Assembly (NCBI GenBank): GCA_030998225.1
Contig: JAPYXD010000581.1
Span: 7,327,501 to 7,391,500, forward strand
Direction of reading: 5' to 3'
Length of the DNA stretch: 64,000 nt
Origin: Diplolepis rosae
Lineage: Eukaryota; Arthropoda; Insecta; Hymenoptera; Diplolepididae
Made by a program: the position numbers and the translations under genes. Shown piece by piece: positions 23,181 through 32,000 of the stretch. Every line of letters begins with the position of its first letter. The stretch's first letter is position 1. The notes below the pieces were generated by a model. That model made no database searches. It was not told the origin of the DNA and saw only the letters and a list, made by a program, of their open reading frames with translations.

Positions 23181-24660
23181 GGTGACCCATTTTAATCTAT
23201 AATCCCAAATATCTTCTAAAATACTTTATCTACGAAAACATGGTTGGAACAAAGGTTGACCAGGACCGAGGGGGACACTTGACTGTGCCATCGATTTTGA
23301 TCTTGAGGTCAATTTTCAAGGTCAAATGGAGGTGCGGCCCTTTTCTTAAAAAAGAACCCCTATTTTTGACTGCGGATTTGAAAAGAGCGAGAAATTTTAC
23401 GTCAAAAATAACCTGTGGAAAAATGGTTTTTGTGACCTTGTAAAAGTAAAAAATTAAGGTCAAATGTCTGAGAAACAACCAGATGCCCTTTTTCTGAATT
23501 GTCTTGATTTTTCGTAGTAAACAAACGTTCAAGATGCTTCACAAAAGTTGATGAAATTTTAAGGTGTACAATACCTTGATCATCATGACCTTGAGGTCAA
23601 TTCTCAAGGTGACTTGAAGGTCAAGACGATTTTTCTTAGATTGAACTCTGTGCCCGGATAAATTTTTTTTGTAGACTTCAGGCTGTAGATTGTTATCACA
23701 ACACCCCCCCCCCTCCCAAACACACCCAGGCAGTAACAATCAGTTCGGATAAAATGTAAAGACTGTGACTGTGTAGTTACAAAAGTGACAATCTTGACAA
23801 TGTCACTTTTCTGTGACTAGCTACAAAAAAAAGACACTTTGTGCATACTTCTAGCACTACCCAGAAAAAATGGCGTGTAGGTAGTAAGTTGTGTTTATCT
23901 CGAAAAACCAAGACATTTCTGAAAAAGGGTATCTAGTTGTTTCTCAGACATTTGATCTTAATTTTTACCTTTCCAAGGTCACAAAAACCATTTTTCCACG
24001 GGGGATCTTTGACGTGAAATTTCCCGCTCTTCTCAAATCCGGAGTCAAAAATAGGGGTTCTTTTTTAAGAAAAGGGCCTCACCTCCATTTGACCTTGAAA
24101 ATTGACCTCAAGATCAAAATCGATGGCACAGTCAAATTTCCCCCTCGGTCCTGGTCAACCTTTGTCCCAACCATTTTTTCGGAGATAAAGTATTTTAGAA
24201 GGTATTTGGGATTATAAATTAAAATCGGTTACCGTGCATATAAAATCTGAAGCAAATTTTTCATACCCATTTGAGTTATGCCTATACTCCAGAATTTGTT
24301 TGTACTGAAAATTTCAATGAGAAAAGTTATTATTTTATTATAAAGTACATGTATATTATCCACACGGTTTTCATATAATGCGTTGAGTAATTTTGCATAG
24401 TGAAAATTCTAGACAGTTAAGCTATTAGAAAACTTGTAAATGAAATAATTTTAATCTCTGGATTTTTTTTTTAATTGCAGTTCAACTCGGACCTTGATGA
24501 ATATTTTCTACATCGTATGAAAATTATATTTTATTGCCGATCCATTAACTAACTACAAATCATTTAAATCCGTTTTCAACCGAGCCGATTATGCTTTCAA
24601 TTATTGAAATATATTCTGTTTTCATATATCGAATGAATAAAGTGTTAAGATAAATTTGTA
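11973..24660 (+). CDS. Gene A: micro-exon gene for a small secreted protein of unknown family
   Basis: I do not recognise this protein. Exons deduced by eye: 11973-12041, 13891-13932, 14143-14226, 14473-14514, 21979-22011, 22235-22285, 23028-23078 (stop TAA at 23070-23072) and a 3' UTR exon from 24481. The coding exons measure 69, 42, 84, 42, 33, 51 and 51 nt, and every junction is phase 0 with an AG acceptor and a GTAAGT, GTATGT or GTGAGT-like donor. Exon 1 encodes a signal peptide: MRQSN, the hydrophobic core ILIICFIAAALQL, then EAVTG. The mature part is hydrophilic, glycine- and lysine/acid-rich and has no cysteine: GLFDFLNRKKEKKS, a 28-residue acidic stretch, QSDTETDNYGGGRR, KITKHSDEQLR, GGNMFADLYKDVFHFEG, DTGPYGQQRVVHRP. 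About 121 residues in all. A TATA box and initiator lie just upstream and AATAAA at 24636. Exon placement is inference from splice signals; the consistent frame and phase argue strongly that it is real. Confidence 0.7.
12400..13556. repeat. Palindromic TCGAATATTCGA satellite in gene A intron 1
   Basis: Sub-repeats of roughly 50-60 bp built on near-palindromes such as TCGAATATTCGACATTCGAT and GACTGTCGGCCGATCGAATG. They are arranged in larger units, with matching blocks at about 12510, 12982 and 13277 (spacing 472 and 295). Both strands stay open in several frames because the unit is palindromic, so the arginine/serine-rich ORFs (one reads VGRSNVKNP repeatedly) are by-products. Confidence 0.85.
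13600..13890 (+). other. Possible decayed exon-intron modules of gene A
   Basis: The phrases ATCACTCAGGTTCAATAGTAG (13647) and ATCACCCATGTTCAATGCTAG (13760), followed by GTAACG and GTGAGT, resemble the acceptor surroundings of real exons (GATTACCTGTATTTAATGTTATAG at 13867). The intervening exon-like pieces are 4-17 bases and not in phase. They may be dead copies of the module. Confidence 0.35.
14607..14794. mobile_element. CACTGAG MITE, copy 2, in gene A intron 4
   Basis: A 188-bp palindrome with the same termini and inner arms as the element at 3984-4173 but with the centre inverted. It lies in intron sequence between exons 14473-14514 and 21979-22011. Confidence 0.85.
14800..15500. repeat. 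Region of dispersed short direct repeats
   Basis: AGTTTCGAAG(A/C)(A/C)AGTTCAAGAAACTTTC occurs at about 15218 and 15308, a weaker copy at about 15676. A 35-codon open frame at 14803-14910 (ends KPASVYTVK) has no start and no splice support. The rest of gene A intron 4 in this stretch is AT-rich. Confidence 0.4.
15528..15606 (-). ncRNA. tRNA-derived SINE head, candidate
   Basis: On the minus strand, ACTGGTTAGTTGTTTAGG (A-box-like) is followed about 35 bases later by GTTCGAATCCC (B-box/T-loop). A cloverleaf is not complete, so this is not a working tRNA; a SINE promoter or tRNA relic in gene A intron 4 is more likely. Confidence 0.4.
16917..17367. mobile_element. MITE with CACTGTAAAAAA termini
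   Basis: CACTGTAAAAAATACCGG at the left and TTTTTTTACAGTG at the right bound 450 bases rich in GGAAA and TTTCC runs. No ORF of note. Confidence 0.65.
17937..18469. mobile_element. TTAA-flanked MITE, copy B, in gene A intron 4
   Basis: The inverse-orientation relative of 6241-6767, with TTAAGGTGGCTTGAGCGG at one end and CGCTCAAGCCACCTTAA at the other. The shared body includes AAGGGTAAGAAATCACGGAA. Confidence 0.8.
18470..19340. other. Gene A intron 4 segment without recognisable features
   Basis: A 72-codon open frame at 18508 and a 69-codon one at 18750 are unsupported by motif or splice signals. No terminal repeats found. Confidence 0.4.
20391..21309. mobile_element. Possible intermediate MITE layer
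   Basis: ACTCGCAAACAAGTGAACAA at 20388 is mirrored by GTTTGCGAGTCA at 21301, outside the inner mariner and inside the outer one. Boundaries are approximate. Confidence 0.4.
20510..21266 (-). mobile_element. Second mariner, internally deleted, inserted in the first
   Basis: Near-perfect terminal repeats CGAGGTGTGTTCAGAAAATA and TATTTTCTGAACACACCTCG, extended over more than 100 bases with a few mismatches and flanked by TA at 20508 and 21267. Minus-strand interior fragments (around 20700-21100) derive from a mariner transposase but keep no frame. Confidence 0.8.
21314..21539. mobile_element. piggyBac-like MITE
   Basis: TTAACACTAAACCTACC and GGTAGGTTTAGTGTTAA are perfect inverted ends with TTAA target sites. 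An inner palindrome, GCGGTCAAATGACCGC, sits close to the left end. 226 bp, non-coding. Confidence 0.8.
23129..23176. repeat. (AT)n microsatellite
   Basis: About 48 bases of pure AT dinucleotide, immediately left of the fold-back element in gene A intron 7. Confidence 0.95.
23177..24238. mobile_element. Fold-back element with about 340-bp inverted arms
   Basis: Left arm 23177-23515 and right arm about 23900-24238 are reverse complements, with ends CACGGTGACCCATTTTAATC and ATTTTAATTTATAATCCC (complement strand). The arms and spacer carry at least eight AAGGTCA/TGACCTT half-sites, including TCAAGGTCA at 23316-23324. Open frames on both strands mirror one another and are not genes. It separates gene A's stop exon from its 3' UTR exon. 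Confidence 0.85.
24636..24641 (+). other. Polyadenylation signal of gene A
   Basis: AATAAA lies about 155 bases into the terminal exon that starts after the TTTTTTTTTTAATTGCAG acceptor ending at 24480. The terminal exon is non-coding in the main model, but its phase-0 reading (FNSDLDEYFLHRMK...) stays open for 23 codons. Confidence 0.55.
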
Positions 24661-25017
24661 GTAAATTAACCCTTTTATATTGCTGTTGTCATGATATATA
24701 ACATAATTATCTCCTAGCAAATAAAAATTTTTACAATTTACAAAATATTATTTTAAAGATTTGTTTGATAAAAATTCTTTTCTAAGACAGGACACTATTC
24801 CCCTTATTTATATAAAGTTCTAAAGAAACGTTTCCTATACTGTGACTCACGATTGCTGTAAAAATATTCTAGCTTTTTGATGGAAAACAAAAATTAAACG
24901 AATGTAAAAATAAATTTTGAAATTTGAGTTTAGCAGTTTTCATTTGATTACTTTCTGTGAAATAAAAATTTTATTAAAATGGATTTTAATGGTAAAATAG
25001 CAGAATATATAGAAATG

Positions 25018-25140
25018 TTACGTCACAACTACGTAAATACCTACTTTATTCGTAGTTTCCTCGCTTCAAGATAGAATCGAATGATCCTCGTTTAGGGATG
25101 AGAATAAGTCAGTGAAGGACACAATGATTGAGATAACTGT
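25018..25140 (+). repeat. Partial copy of the LTR-like start seen at 2612
   Basis: TGTTACGTCACAACTACG, TCGAATGATCCTCGTTTAGG and GGGATGAGAATAAGTCAGTG parallel 2612-2720. It is cut off at about 25130 by the pyrimidine-rich repeat. Confidence 0.5.
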
Positions 25141-25149
25141 GCAAAATTT

Positions 25150-25985
25150 CGATGTTACTCATCAGATACATTTTGCTATCCATGTTTATTCCTCGACTAT
25201 CCCCAGCCAACTTTTTCTATCCCTTCGTCAATCCAAAATCAATCTAATCTTGGAATACCCTTTTCTCTATTCCGGTCTATACCTTGTATATTTGCGGTGT
25301 CATTTTCTATCTCCTTTCTATTTGATAAATAAAAGTAATTACCTGGATTGACAAGAATTATACAAGAGATAGAAAATGGTACAGGTAAATAGATGTGGGA
25401 TATATTGGAATGAAAAAAAGAACATTGAAAGATATAACCATGAATTTAGATTGATAAAGAGATATAAAAAGGATAGAAAGAGATATAGGTGAATAGACAG
25501 AGGATAAAAAGGAATACAGGTGAATAATCGCGGGATGAATTTTCCTTATCTCTTTCTATATACGATTTCTATACGACTTCTATGTCTTTACTTCCAGCAG
25601 AGGTATGTTATTATTCTATTGGCAAAGAGATAGAAAGATAGGAAAGAATAGAAGATTAAGAGAGATAAGAAGAGACACGAGAAAGAGAAGGGGATACAAA
25701 ACTGGAGATTAAAGCAGATAGGTAGAGAATTTGATTGATCAAGAAATATTATAAGATGGAGATGGATACACAAGGGATAGGATGAAAAAGAGGTGAATAT
25801 AAAGGTATTGGAAGAGATGGGTCTGTCTTGATCGAAGGTAGAAAGAAACATTCTTCTTGTGGACAATATAAATGGATAGATGGAGGATAGGCTGGGATCC
25901 AACATTTTTATCTATTTCTATCTTAGAGATTGGAAATGATTAAAGGTGTTAAGAATTCTATCTTTTTAGTTCTAGCAGGGTAAAA
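25150..25985 (-). repeat. Purine-rich relative of the 162-bp minisatellite
   Basis: AGATAGAAAGAGATATAGGT and similar phrases are the complement of the pyrimidine-rich units at 29640-32480. TTACTTCCAGCAG at 25591 is the complement of CTGCTGGAAGTAA at 29549, so both loci share a boundary motif. Monomers are too diverged to count. Confidence 0.6.
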
Positions 25986-26102
25986 AATAACAAGCAAATG
26001 TCTGAAAGAAATTAACATGTATTTGCTAATTTTGAAGAGAAACAATATACGGTTTACGTAATTTATTCCCTAGATCTAGATGTGATGATAGATAAATATA
26101 TA

Positions 26103-27029
26103 CTGCTGTGGGCAAAAACTAAGGTGAATTTTATTATAAAATGAAAAATCTTTATTTATTTATCTAAATCAGTTTCATCCCCTTCAAAGTAATCCCCTCC
26201 CGATATAATGCACTTATGCCAACGTTTTTCCCAATCGTCGAAACACTTCTTAAATTTGATTTCCGGAATTGCCTTCAAAGCCTTCTTCAATTCGGCTTGT
26301 ATCTCTTAAATCGTGTCAAAACGGTCTCCTCAGAGTGGTCTTTTGAGTTTGGAGAATAGCCAGAAGTCACACGAAGCCAAATCAGGCGAATATGGTGATT
26401 GTGGAACGATATGCGTTGAGTTTTTGGCGAAATGGTCACGAAGCACGAGTACAGTGTGAGACGGGCCATTATCGTGATGCAAAAACCACGAGTTGTCTGC
26501 CCAAAATATCTTTTGAAACGGTGTTCAATGATCCTCTCGAAATGCCAATGGTGTCAGCAAGGTCTCTAATTGTCAATCGATGATTTTTGTGCACTAATTC
26601 TTTGATTTGATTGACGTGTTGCTCGTCAGTTGATGTTAATCGTCGTCCGAGGCGTTCCAAGTCATCAACACGTTCTCTGCCTTCTTTGAAGACTTTGTAC
26701 CACTTATAAACATTTTTCTGCGACACGGTCAAATCACCGAACGCCTTCTGCAACATTCTGAACGTTTCCGCAACTGAAATTTCATTCCGCAAATGAAATT
26801 TAATGGCTTTTCTTTGCTCAACAGATTCAGACATTGTAAAAATCGAAAAAATCACTTTTAGTCTTTCAGAAAACACAAGCGTAACTATGTAACAAATGAT
26901 GATATCGACATGAAATTTGGCACAGATGTCAGTAACAGTAGGCCCAACATAAAAATAAAAGAGTTTGCCCGAATCGGTTAGACCGCGAAGTTTAAATTAA
27001 AAATTCACCTTAGTTTTTGCCCACAGTAG
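26103..27029 (-). mobile_element. Mariner with intact ends and deleted transposase
   Basis: Ends CTGCTGTGGGCAAAAACTAA and TTAGTTTTTGCCCACAGTAG, flanked by TATA. On the minus strand 26876-26469 encodes the N-terminal DNA-binding region: MSESVEQRKAIKFHLRNEIS, SQKNVYKWYKVFKEGRERV, HKNHRLTIRDLADTIGISRG. It then jumps to C-terminal sequence (frame at 26469-26287, ending DHSEETVLTRFKRY), so the catalytic core is missing. Non-autonomous. Confidence 0.9.
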
Positions 27030-27088
27030 TATACCTATAAGAACAAAATTAATATTTTCAAGTTTTTTTAAAAAAATCAATGAAATTC

Positions 27089-27277
27089 CACTGAGAAAAA
27101 TAACATTGAATCAATTCGTATAGAATTTTTGCCGAAAGTATGTATATTATTGATTAAAAAATATGCTTTAAGAACCAATAAATATGCTACAAATTATAGC
27201 ATATTGATTTGAATCAACAATAAAGATGTTTTTGCAGAAGTTCTACAATTGTAGATCTAATAACAGTTTTGCTCAGA
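27089..27277. mobile_element. CACTGAG MITE, degenerate copy 3
   Basis: CACTGAGAAAAATAACATTG at one end and TTTTGCTCAG at the other, with the shared centre AAGAACCAATAAATATGCTA. The inner arms have drifted. Confidence 0.6.
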
Positions 27278-27349
27278 CAGATTCTTTAACACTTTTATGG
27301 GACTGCATCATTTTTATTTTAGAAACTTAAAAAAAGGAGAGGAAAACAA

Positions 27350-28720
27350 AAAAAGTTATGAGAAAAGTTACCATAGTTACACTACCGTCGGACATTGTGC
27401 GCACGGTGCTTGTGAGCGCTATTAAAATCACTGACAAATATTTTTTGACCTTCTGAAAATAATACAGCACGTGCGGAGTTAAAAAAAAATTCAAGATTCC
27501 CCCAAATTATCTATCTCAACTTCAGCTTTTAGCCTGACCTAGGGACAATTTTTCCAAAATCTGAAAATTATACAACATAGAGTCTAAAATCCTATCTTTA
27601 ATTTAAGCCAAAAAAACTTTAAAAATATTTATGGGTACCAGAGATACGGTTAAAAATGTTCAATCGTATGAGTTGAATTTTAATCGACGATCACGGTTCT
27701 CGGTCGGTTTGTTGCTTGCCTCCTTCGTTGAGGCAGGACCGAATAGGCCACACGGAAAACGAACTCGGCCGTTTGCTCGCTCGCGACAGTGGCGTCACGC
27801 GCCCAGAGTGTGCGTGCATCTAACTGCCACACTTTGGTGGCACGGCGGCGCCACTTGGCAGATTTCCTGCCGCTAGCTATGGGCGCGTGATCGCCAAAGT
27901 GTGGCAGTTAGATGCACGCACACTCTGAGCGCGTGAAGCCACTGTCGCGAGCGAGCAAACTGCCGAGTTCGTTTGCCGTGGACGCACAAAGGTGGCGCTT
28001 AAGTGGAGCCCTCTTATATGTATTTTTGATTCTGTTCATTAGTAATTTTTATTTCTAATTATTCTAAATTTTTAAAAATATCTATTCTTATTTGTGATTA
28101 ATAAAAATTTCAATAGTCATTGTAAATATCAACTAAGAATGAAAGGAAAGGAAATAAAGGAATCACGTTTTTGGATCAAACAACATATAAGAGGGCTCCA
28201 CTTAAGCGCCACCTTTGTGCGTGGCCTATTCGGTCCTGCCTCAACGAAGGAGGCGAGCAACAAACCGGCCGAGAACCGTGATCGTCGATTAAAATTCAAC
28301 TCAGATACGATTGAACATTTTTAATCGTATCTCAGGTACCCATGAATATTTTTGAGTTTTCTTGGCTTAAATTAAAGATAGGATTTTAGACTCTATGTTA
28401 TATAATTTTCAGATTTTGGAAAAATTTTCCCTAGGTCAGGCTAAAAGCTGAAGTTGAGATAGATAATTTGGGGGAATCTTGAATTTTTTTTTAACTCCTC
28501 ACGTGCTGTATTATATTCAGAAAGTCAAAAAAATATTTGTTAAGCTTCACTAGACGTGGAATTTCACAAGCTTTCTAACTGTTTTTAAAAATGCCCTATC
28601 TTTTTTTTCACTGAGATATCGTGGTTCAAAGTCAGCTGTGATTTTTAATAGCGCTCACAAGCACCGTGCGCACAATTTCCGACGGTAGTGTAACTATGGT
28701 ATCTTTTCTCATAACTTTTT
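27350..28720. mobile_element. Large fold-back element with nested palindromes
   Basis: Ends AAAAAGTTATGAGAAAAGTT and its complement at 28720, then CATAGTTACACTACCGTCGG mirrored. The outer arms extend from 27350 to about 27755 and from about 28215 to 28720. Inside, a second GC-rich palindrome is centred near 27868 (GTGTGGCAGTTAGATGCACG on both sides), and a third pair (ACGCACAAAGGTGGCGCTTA at 27983, its complement near 28215) brackets an AT-rich spacer. The 76-107-codon frames are arm by-products. Confidence 0.85.
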
Positions 28721-29003
28721 CGTCTTTCAAGTTAATGGGATATATTAAGAAATGAAAATTAATCCATATGTGTATATGCATAACCTTCATTGTACTCGTC
28801 AAAAAGGAACGTGATTTTTTCTCATACTTTGTATAGCCTTATTGTTATCTGATTCCCGTAAGGTGGATATAGTTAAAAAGAGAGTACTGTATTTGTATAT
28901 CGTGCAAAGTTTTTAGCAAATGAGTTAGGGATTTTGTGTTGTATTTATGCACATGTATGTGGGATCAAAGTTTACCATAGGAAGTTGTTATAAGTCTCTT
29001 AGA

Positions 29004-32000
29004 ATGAGGAACCCGATTAATTTTGTAATTTGGACGTTTTTAGCTGCCACATATTATAAAGGTAATTATTATTTATCTTAATTTCATACCTCAATTTACT
29101 TACGAGTTATCATGGAAACAGTATTGCTGACACATACACGAAACTCTTATACAACTGCCCTTGAGACAGTACTTACGGTTGGACGATTTTGACAGTATCA
29201 CGGATGAAATTTTGCATATACGTTGTATGAAAATTCATTAATGATCGGTACAAATTTCACTCCCTTTTACTGTGTAGATTTTGAGAAAAAAAATGTTGAA
29301 ATTTATATGGCTCTTATGAGGAATGGAAAAGTTTTGCTTGTAAATTCTAATTGCGCATCACGTTTTCGATCAAAAACATAGTCCGCACAACTCTAGTTAA
29401 TAGAATTAATATCTAATTTTTGTGGCATTCTTTCCTGTGTGTTTTTTTTTTTAGAAAAATACGATTATAATACAAAATTGGCAATTTCCCCTTAGAAACA
29501 TCACTTGACATTTAGGTTTGGCAAAGTCACAATCTCCATGTATCTTCCTGCTGGAAGTAAAAAGATAGAAATCCTAGTGGTTTTAATCGCTTTCAATCTC
29601 TTAGATAGAAAGCGATCAGGAAAATTTATTCCTCGTCTATTTACCTCTATCTCTTTCTATCCCTTTGTCAATCCAAATTCACGCGTATCTCTTTTCATCC
29701 CGTTTTACTTATCTCTGTCTATTATTCTTATATCCACCTATATTTGTTACTATCTCTTTCTATCTCTTTGACAATCAAAATTTACGGCTATATCTTTCTA
29801 ACTCGTTTTCTTTATTTCAGTCTATTCTTTTCATATGCACCTATATTTGTTTCTATCTCTTGTCTATCCACCTCTATTTCTTTATATCTCTTTGTCAATC
29901 CAGATTGATGCCTATCTCTTTCTATCACATTGAAAATCCAAATTTACGGCTATATCTTTCAAACTCGTTTCCTTTATTTCAATCTATTCTTTTTATATGC
30001 ACCTATATTTGTTTCTATCTCTTGTCGATCCACCTCTATTTCTTTATACCTCTTTGTCAATCCAGATTGATGCCTATCTCTTTCTATCTCATTGAAAATC
30101 CAAATTTACGGCTATATCTTTCAAACTCGTTTCCTTTATTTCAATCTATTCTTTATATATGCACCTATATTTGTTTCTATCTCTTGTCGATCCACCTCTA
30201 TTTCTTTATATCTCTTTGTCAATCCAGATTGATGCCTATCTCTTTCTATCTCATTGACAATCCAAATTTACGGCTATATCTTTCAAACTCGTTTCCTTTA
30301 TTTCAATCTATTCTTTTTATATGCACCTATATTTGTTTCTATCTCTTGTCGATCCACCTCTATTTCTTTATACCTCTTTGTCAATCCAGATTGATGCCTA
30401 TCTCTTTCTATCTCATTGACAATCCAAATTTACGGCTATATCTTTCAAACTCGTTTCCTTTATTTCAATCTATTCTTTATATATGCACCTATATTTGTTT
30501 CTATCTCTTGTCTATCCACCTCTATTTCTTTATATCTCTTTGTCCATCCAGATTGATGCCTATCTCTTTCTATCTCATTGACAATCCAAATTTACGGCTA
30601 TATCTTTCAAAATCGTTTCCTTTATTTCAATATATTCTTTTTATATGCACCTATATTTGTTTCTATCTCTTGTCTATCCACCTCTATTTCTTTATACCTC
30701 TTTGTCAATCCAAATTGATGCCTATCTCTTTGTCAATTCAAATTCACGGCTATATCTTTCAAACGCGTTTTCTTTATCTCCGTCTATTCTTTGTATATCC
30801 AGCTATATTTGTTTCTATCTCTTGTCGATCCACCTCTATTTCTTTATACCTCTTTGTCAATCCAGATTGATGCCTATCTCTTTCTATCTCATTGACAATC
30901 CAAATTTACGGCTATATCTTTCAAAATCGTTTTCTTTATTTCAATCTATTCTTTTTATATGCACCTATATTTGTTTCTATCTCTTGTCTATCCACCTCTA
31001 TTTCTTTATATCTCTTTGTCAATCCAGATTGATGCCTATCTCTTTCTATCTCCTAGACAATCCAAATTTACGGCTATATCTTTCAAACTCGTTTCCTTTA
31101 TTTCAATCTATTCTTTTTATATGCACCTATATTTGTTTCTATCTCTTGTCGATCCACCTCTATTTCTTTATATCTCTTTGTCAATCCAGATTGATGCCTA
31201 TCTCTTTCTATCTCATTGAAAATCCAAATTTACGGCTATATCTTTCAAACTCGTTTCCTTTATTTCAATCTATTCTTTTTATATGCACCTATATTTGTTT
31301 CTATCTCTTGTCTATCCACCTCTATTTCTTTATATCTCTTTGTCAATCCAGATTGATGCCTATCTCTTTCTATCTCATTGACAATCCAAATTTACGGCTA
31401 TATCTTTCAAACTCGTTTCCTTTATTTCAATCTATTCTTTTTATATGCACCTATATTTGTTTCTATCTCTTGTCGATCCACCTCTATTTCTTTATACCTC
31501 TTTGTCAATCCAGATTGATGCCTATCTCTTTCTATCTCATTGACAATCCAAATTTACGGCTATATCTTTCAAAATCGTTTTCTTTATTTCAATCTATTCT
31601 TTATATATGCACCTATATTTGTTTCTATCTCTTGTCTATCCACCTCTATTTCTTTATATCTCTTTGTCAATCCAGATTGATGCCTATCTCTTTCTATCTC
31701 ATTGACAATCCAAATTTACGGCTATATCTTTCAAAATCGTTTCCTTTATTTCAATCTATTCTTTTTATATGCACCTATATTTGTTTCTATCTCTTGTCTA
31801 TCCACCTCTATTTCTTTATACCTCTTTGTCAATCCAAATTGATGCCTATCTCTTTGTCAATTCAAATTCACGGCTATATCTTTCAAACGCGTTTTCTTTA
31901 TCTCCGTCTATTCTTTGTATATCCAGCTATATTTGTTTCTATCTCTTGTCTATCCACCTCTATTTCTTTATACCTCTTTGTCAATCCAAATTGATGCCTA

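Noticed and set aside
23230..24217. 100- and 108-codon mirror-image ORFs
   Set aside because: They lie in the two arms of a fold-back element and encode nearly the same peptide from opposite strands.
29665..31994. 401- and 449-codon hydrophobic ORFs
   Set aside because: They are read-outs of a tandem repeat whose period is a multiple of three; no start context, splice signals or domain.
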